Origin: Fimbriimonadales bacterium
GTDB lineage: Bacteria > Armatimonadota > Fimbriimonadia > Fimbriimonadales > GBS-DC
Direction of reading: 5' to 3'
Length of the DNA: 6,804 bases
Assembly: GCA_026416065.1 (NCBI GenBank)
Contig: JAOAFW010000284.1
Coordinates: forward strand, 1 to 6,804
In this document: in pieces, positions 5,312 to 6,804 of the stretch
Layout of the letters: each line of letters begins with the position of its first letter
Position numbering within the stretch: the first letter of the stretch is position 1
Translations under genes and position numbers: made by a program
The notes under the pieces: model-generated
What the model was told of the DNA's origin: nothing
Databases searched by the model: none
Seen by the model: only the letters and a program-made list of their open reading frames with translations

Positions 5312-6804
5312 ATGCGCATTCGCCCTGGGTTGTGTTGCGTGTGGCTGTCGGCGACGGCGTTTGGACAGCTGCAGACCGATGCTTTGTTCAAGGAGACGCT
5401 GGCGCAGGCGAATCTATCCCCGCAAGAGGTGCGGTTTGACGCCCGCCTGTTTGACTACTTTTTCCGCACGCAGCACGCCTCACCACTGTTCGAGATGCTC
5501 TTGCGCGACCCGTTGCGGTTGCCTTATTACGCCGAGCGACTACGCAACAGTCTGGTGGGGGCGGTGGGGCGTCCCGTCACGGTGGTCGAATCGGGCGCCG
5601 GCGCGATTGGCGTCTCGATACGACGCACGCTGATTGGCGACCCGCTCCAGTCGCTGCGGGAGCAAGCAAACGAACCTGACGCGCTGGAGAAAGCCGTGCT
5701 GGAACTCTATAAAGAGGCGAACGCGCCCGTACCCCCTTCCGTGCGCCAACAGCTTCAGCGTGCAAAGCAGGGCTTGCCCGACATCGTGCAGCGCCAGGCG
5801 GCGTTTTTAATTTACACGACGATTGAAGCGCGACGCTGGCGCGACGCCGCCCTGCGCGACTTGACCGCCGACGAGCGGAACACCCTGTTCAAACTGCTCA
5901 ACCTGCCCATCAAGGAGTTCGAGGCGGCTCTGGGCAGCGCGGAGCCGAGCGACGGTTTGCTTTTGCTGGAGCGCGCGCTGGAGAAAGTCGACCTGCCGCG
6001 TCTACTGGCGGGCGGGCACGATAGTGTCCTGGCAGTGCAGCAGGTTATCGAAGCGTTCCGAAAAGCCGACGCGCCCGCCAAAGACGCGCTGAGCAAACCG
6101 TTCGCGGTCGATATCGATTCCCCGTGGGGACGCATTCGGCTCTGCGGTGGCGGGAATGATACCCACGCACGCCTGCCCTACCTGTTGCTGATGGATACGG
6201 GAGGCGACGATACCTACTACGGCGGCGGGGCGACCCTCACGCTGGAAAACACGGTGTCGTTTTTGATTGACCTCGCGGGTAGCGACCGCTACGGTGACGA
6301 TGCGGAGACGCTCCAGAAACCACTCGTGGAACGCGAGAAGCGCGAAGGCAAAGGCGCAATGGCGTTCGGCGGTGCAACGCTCGGCTACGCGATTCTCGCC
6401 GACCTCGCCGGCGATGATGTATACAGCACGCAGTCGGCGGGGTTAGGCGCGGCGCGGTTTGGCGTCGGCATGCTTCTCGACCTGCAGGGGAGCGATGTTT
6501 ATGATGCCTACGCTTATGCGCAGGGCGCGGCGATGGCGGGCGTGGGCGCGCTCATCGATCGCGAAGGACGCGACCAGTACGCTTGCTTCTACGAATCGCA
6601 GGGCTTTGGCGGAGTGAAGGGCTTCGGCGCGCTGCTTGACGCGCTCGGCGACGATGGGTATACCGCTCATCCTACCCCCATCGAGTTCCCCTCGCCGCAG
6701 ACCGCCGAGCGGAATGTGAGCATGGCGCAGGGCGCGGGCTACGGTAGGCGCGCCGACTACACCGATGGACGCTCGTGGGCAGGCGGGACGGGCATGCTCA
6801 TCGA
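5312..6804 (+). CDS. Secreted DxxGxDxY-repeat protein (runs off right edge)
   Basis: An open frame from ATG 5312 continues to the window end, giving 497 complete codons. A short signal peptide is likely (MRIRPGLCCVWLSATAFG, then QLQ). Residues about 20-260 are mostly alpha-helical, charged and unrecognised. Residues 295-450 carry six DxxGxDxY motifs starting at D295, D320, D364, D390, D416 and D443, mostly 25-27 residues apart. They are separated by Gly/Ala-rich QGxGxxGxGxLxD segments. The pattern resembles a calcium-binding or beta-solenoid repeat; repeats of this kind occur in uncharacterised exported bacterial proteins. The last visible residues (AGGTGMLI, then GA) fit the start of a further unit. 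No Shine-Dalgarno site precedes the ATG. A weak -10-like AATTAT (5300-5305) six bases before it would suit leaderless expression but has no -35 box. The gene follows the metalloprotease by 99 bases and the hairpin lies between them. Function unknown. Confidence 0.8.
   Translation, partial: MRIRPGLCCVWLSATAFGQLQTDALFKETLAQANLSPQEVRFDARLFDYFFRTQHASPLFEMLLRDPLRLPYYAERLRNSLVGAVGRPVTVVESGAGAIGVSIRRTLIGDPLQSLREQANEPDALEKAVLELYKEANAPVPPSVRQQLQRAKQGLPDIVQRQAAFLIYTTIEARRWRDAALRDLTADERNTLFKLLNLPIKEFEAALGSAEPSDGLLLLERALEKVDLPRLLAGGHDSVLAVQQVIEAFRKADAPAKDALSKPFAVDIDSPWGRIRLCGGGNDTHARLPYLLLMDTGGDDTYYGGGATLTLENTVSFLIDLAGSDRYGDDAETLQKPLVEREKREGKGAMAFGGATLGYAILADLAGDDVYSTQSAGLGAARFGVGMLLDLQGSDVYDAYAYAQGAAMAGVGALIDREGRDQYACFYESQGFGGVKGFGALLDALGDDGYTAHPTPIEFPSPQTAERNVSMAQGAGYGRRADYTDGRSWAGGTGMLI
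6194..6661 (+). repeat. DxxGxDxY protein repeats, six visible copies
   Basis: The six motifs read DTGGDDTY, DLAGSDRY, DLAGDDVY, DLQGSDVY, DREGRDQY and DALGDDGY. Copies three to six follow each other at 26, 26 and 27 residues. The gap between copies two and three is 44 residues, filled by a charged insert (about 328-347). The Asp positions and regular spacing suggest stacked turns that bind metal, but this is inference. Confidence 0.7.

Overview
The window is GC-rich bacterial chromosome with dense coding, no phage, IS, tRNA, rRNA or CRISPR signal. Two genes on the minus strand face away from two genes on the plus strand. Three of the four products carry N-terminal signal peptides and the fourth is a membrane protein with an extracellular PASTA part, so the whole locus points to the cell envelope or surface. 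A thermophilic or environmental Armatimonadota-like bacterium is my best guess. It rests on the style of the C-terminal paired 'DDADLLxVLFxFG' calcium-loop tail, HAF repeats, a PASTA kinase-like protein and GDDxY repeats. This is inference from family memory; Planctomycetota or Chloroflexota relatives are not excluded.

Layout. Positions 1-773 (minus) hold the N-terminal 257 codons of a secreted DUF4139-family protein that runs off the left edge. Positions 774-1013 are a 240-base gap with no convincing gene. Positions 1014-2756 (minus) encode a 580-residue membrane protein: Ser/Thr-kinase-like domain, one transmembrane helix, two PASTA domains and a C-terminal beta-rich domain. Its DFG motif reads GVG and several other catalytic motifs are altered, so it looks like a pseudokinase. 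It appears to be read from a near-leaderless promoter with a perfect TATAAT. Positions 2757-2902 are the divergent intergenic region, with that promoter, an inverted repeat and the ribosome binding site of the plus-strand gene.

Positions 2903-5212 (plus) encode a 769-residue secreted modular metalloprotease: signal peptide, HAF-repeat propeller of about seven units, calcium-loop linker, metzincin-type zinc protease (HEIGHALGQRH plus a Met-turn) and a paired EF-hand/dockerin-like tail. A strong hairpin without a T tract follows at 5224-5260. Positions 5312-6804 (plus) begin a second secreted protein with a helical N-terminal half and at least six DxxGxDxY repeats at about 26-residue spacing; it runs off the right edge.

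How they may fit together (inference): the PASTA pseudokinase could sense cell-wall state next to exported or surface proteins. No direct functional link can be shown from this sequence. The points most worth following are the pseudokinase, the propeller-protease-dockerin fusion and the DxxGxDxY repeat protein.
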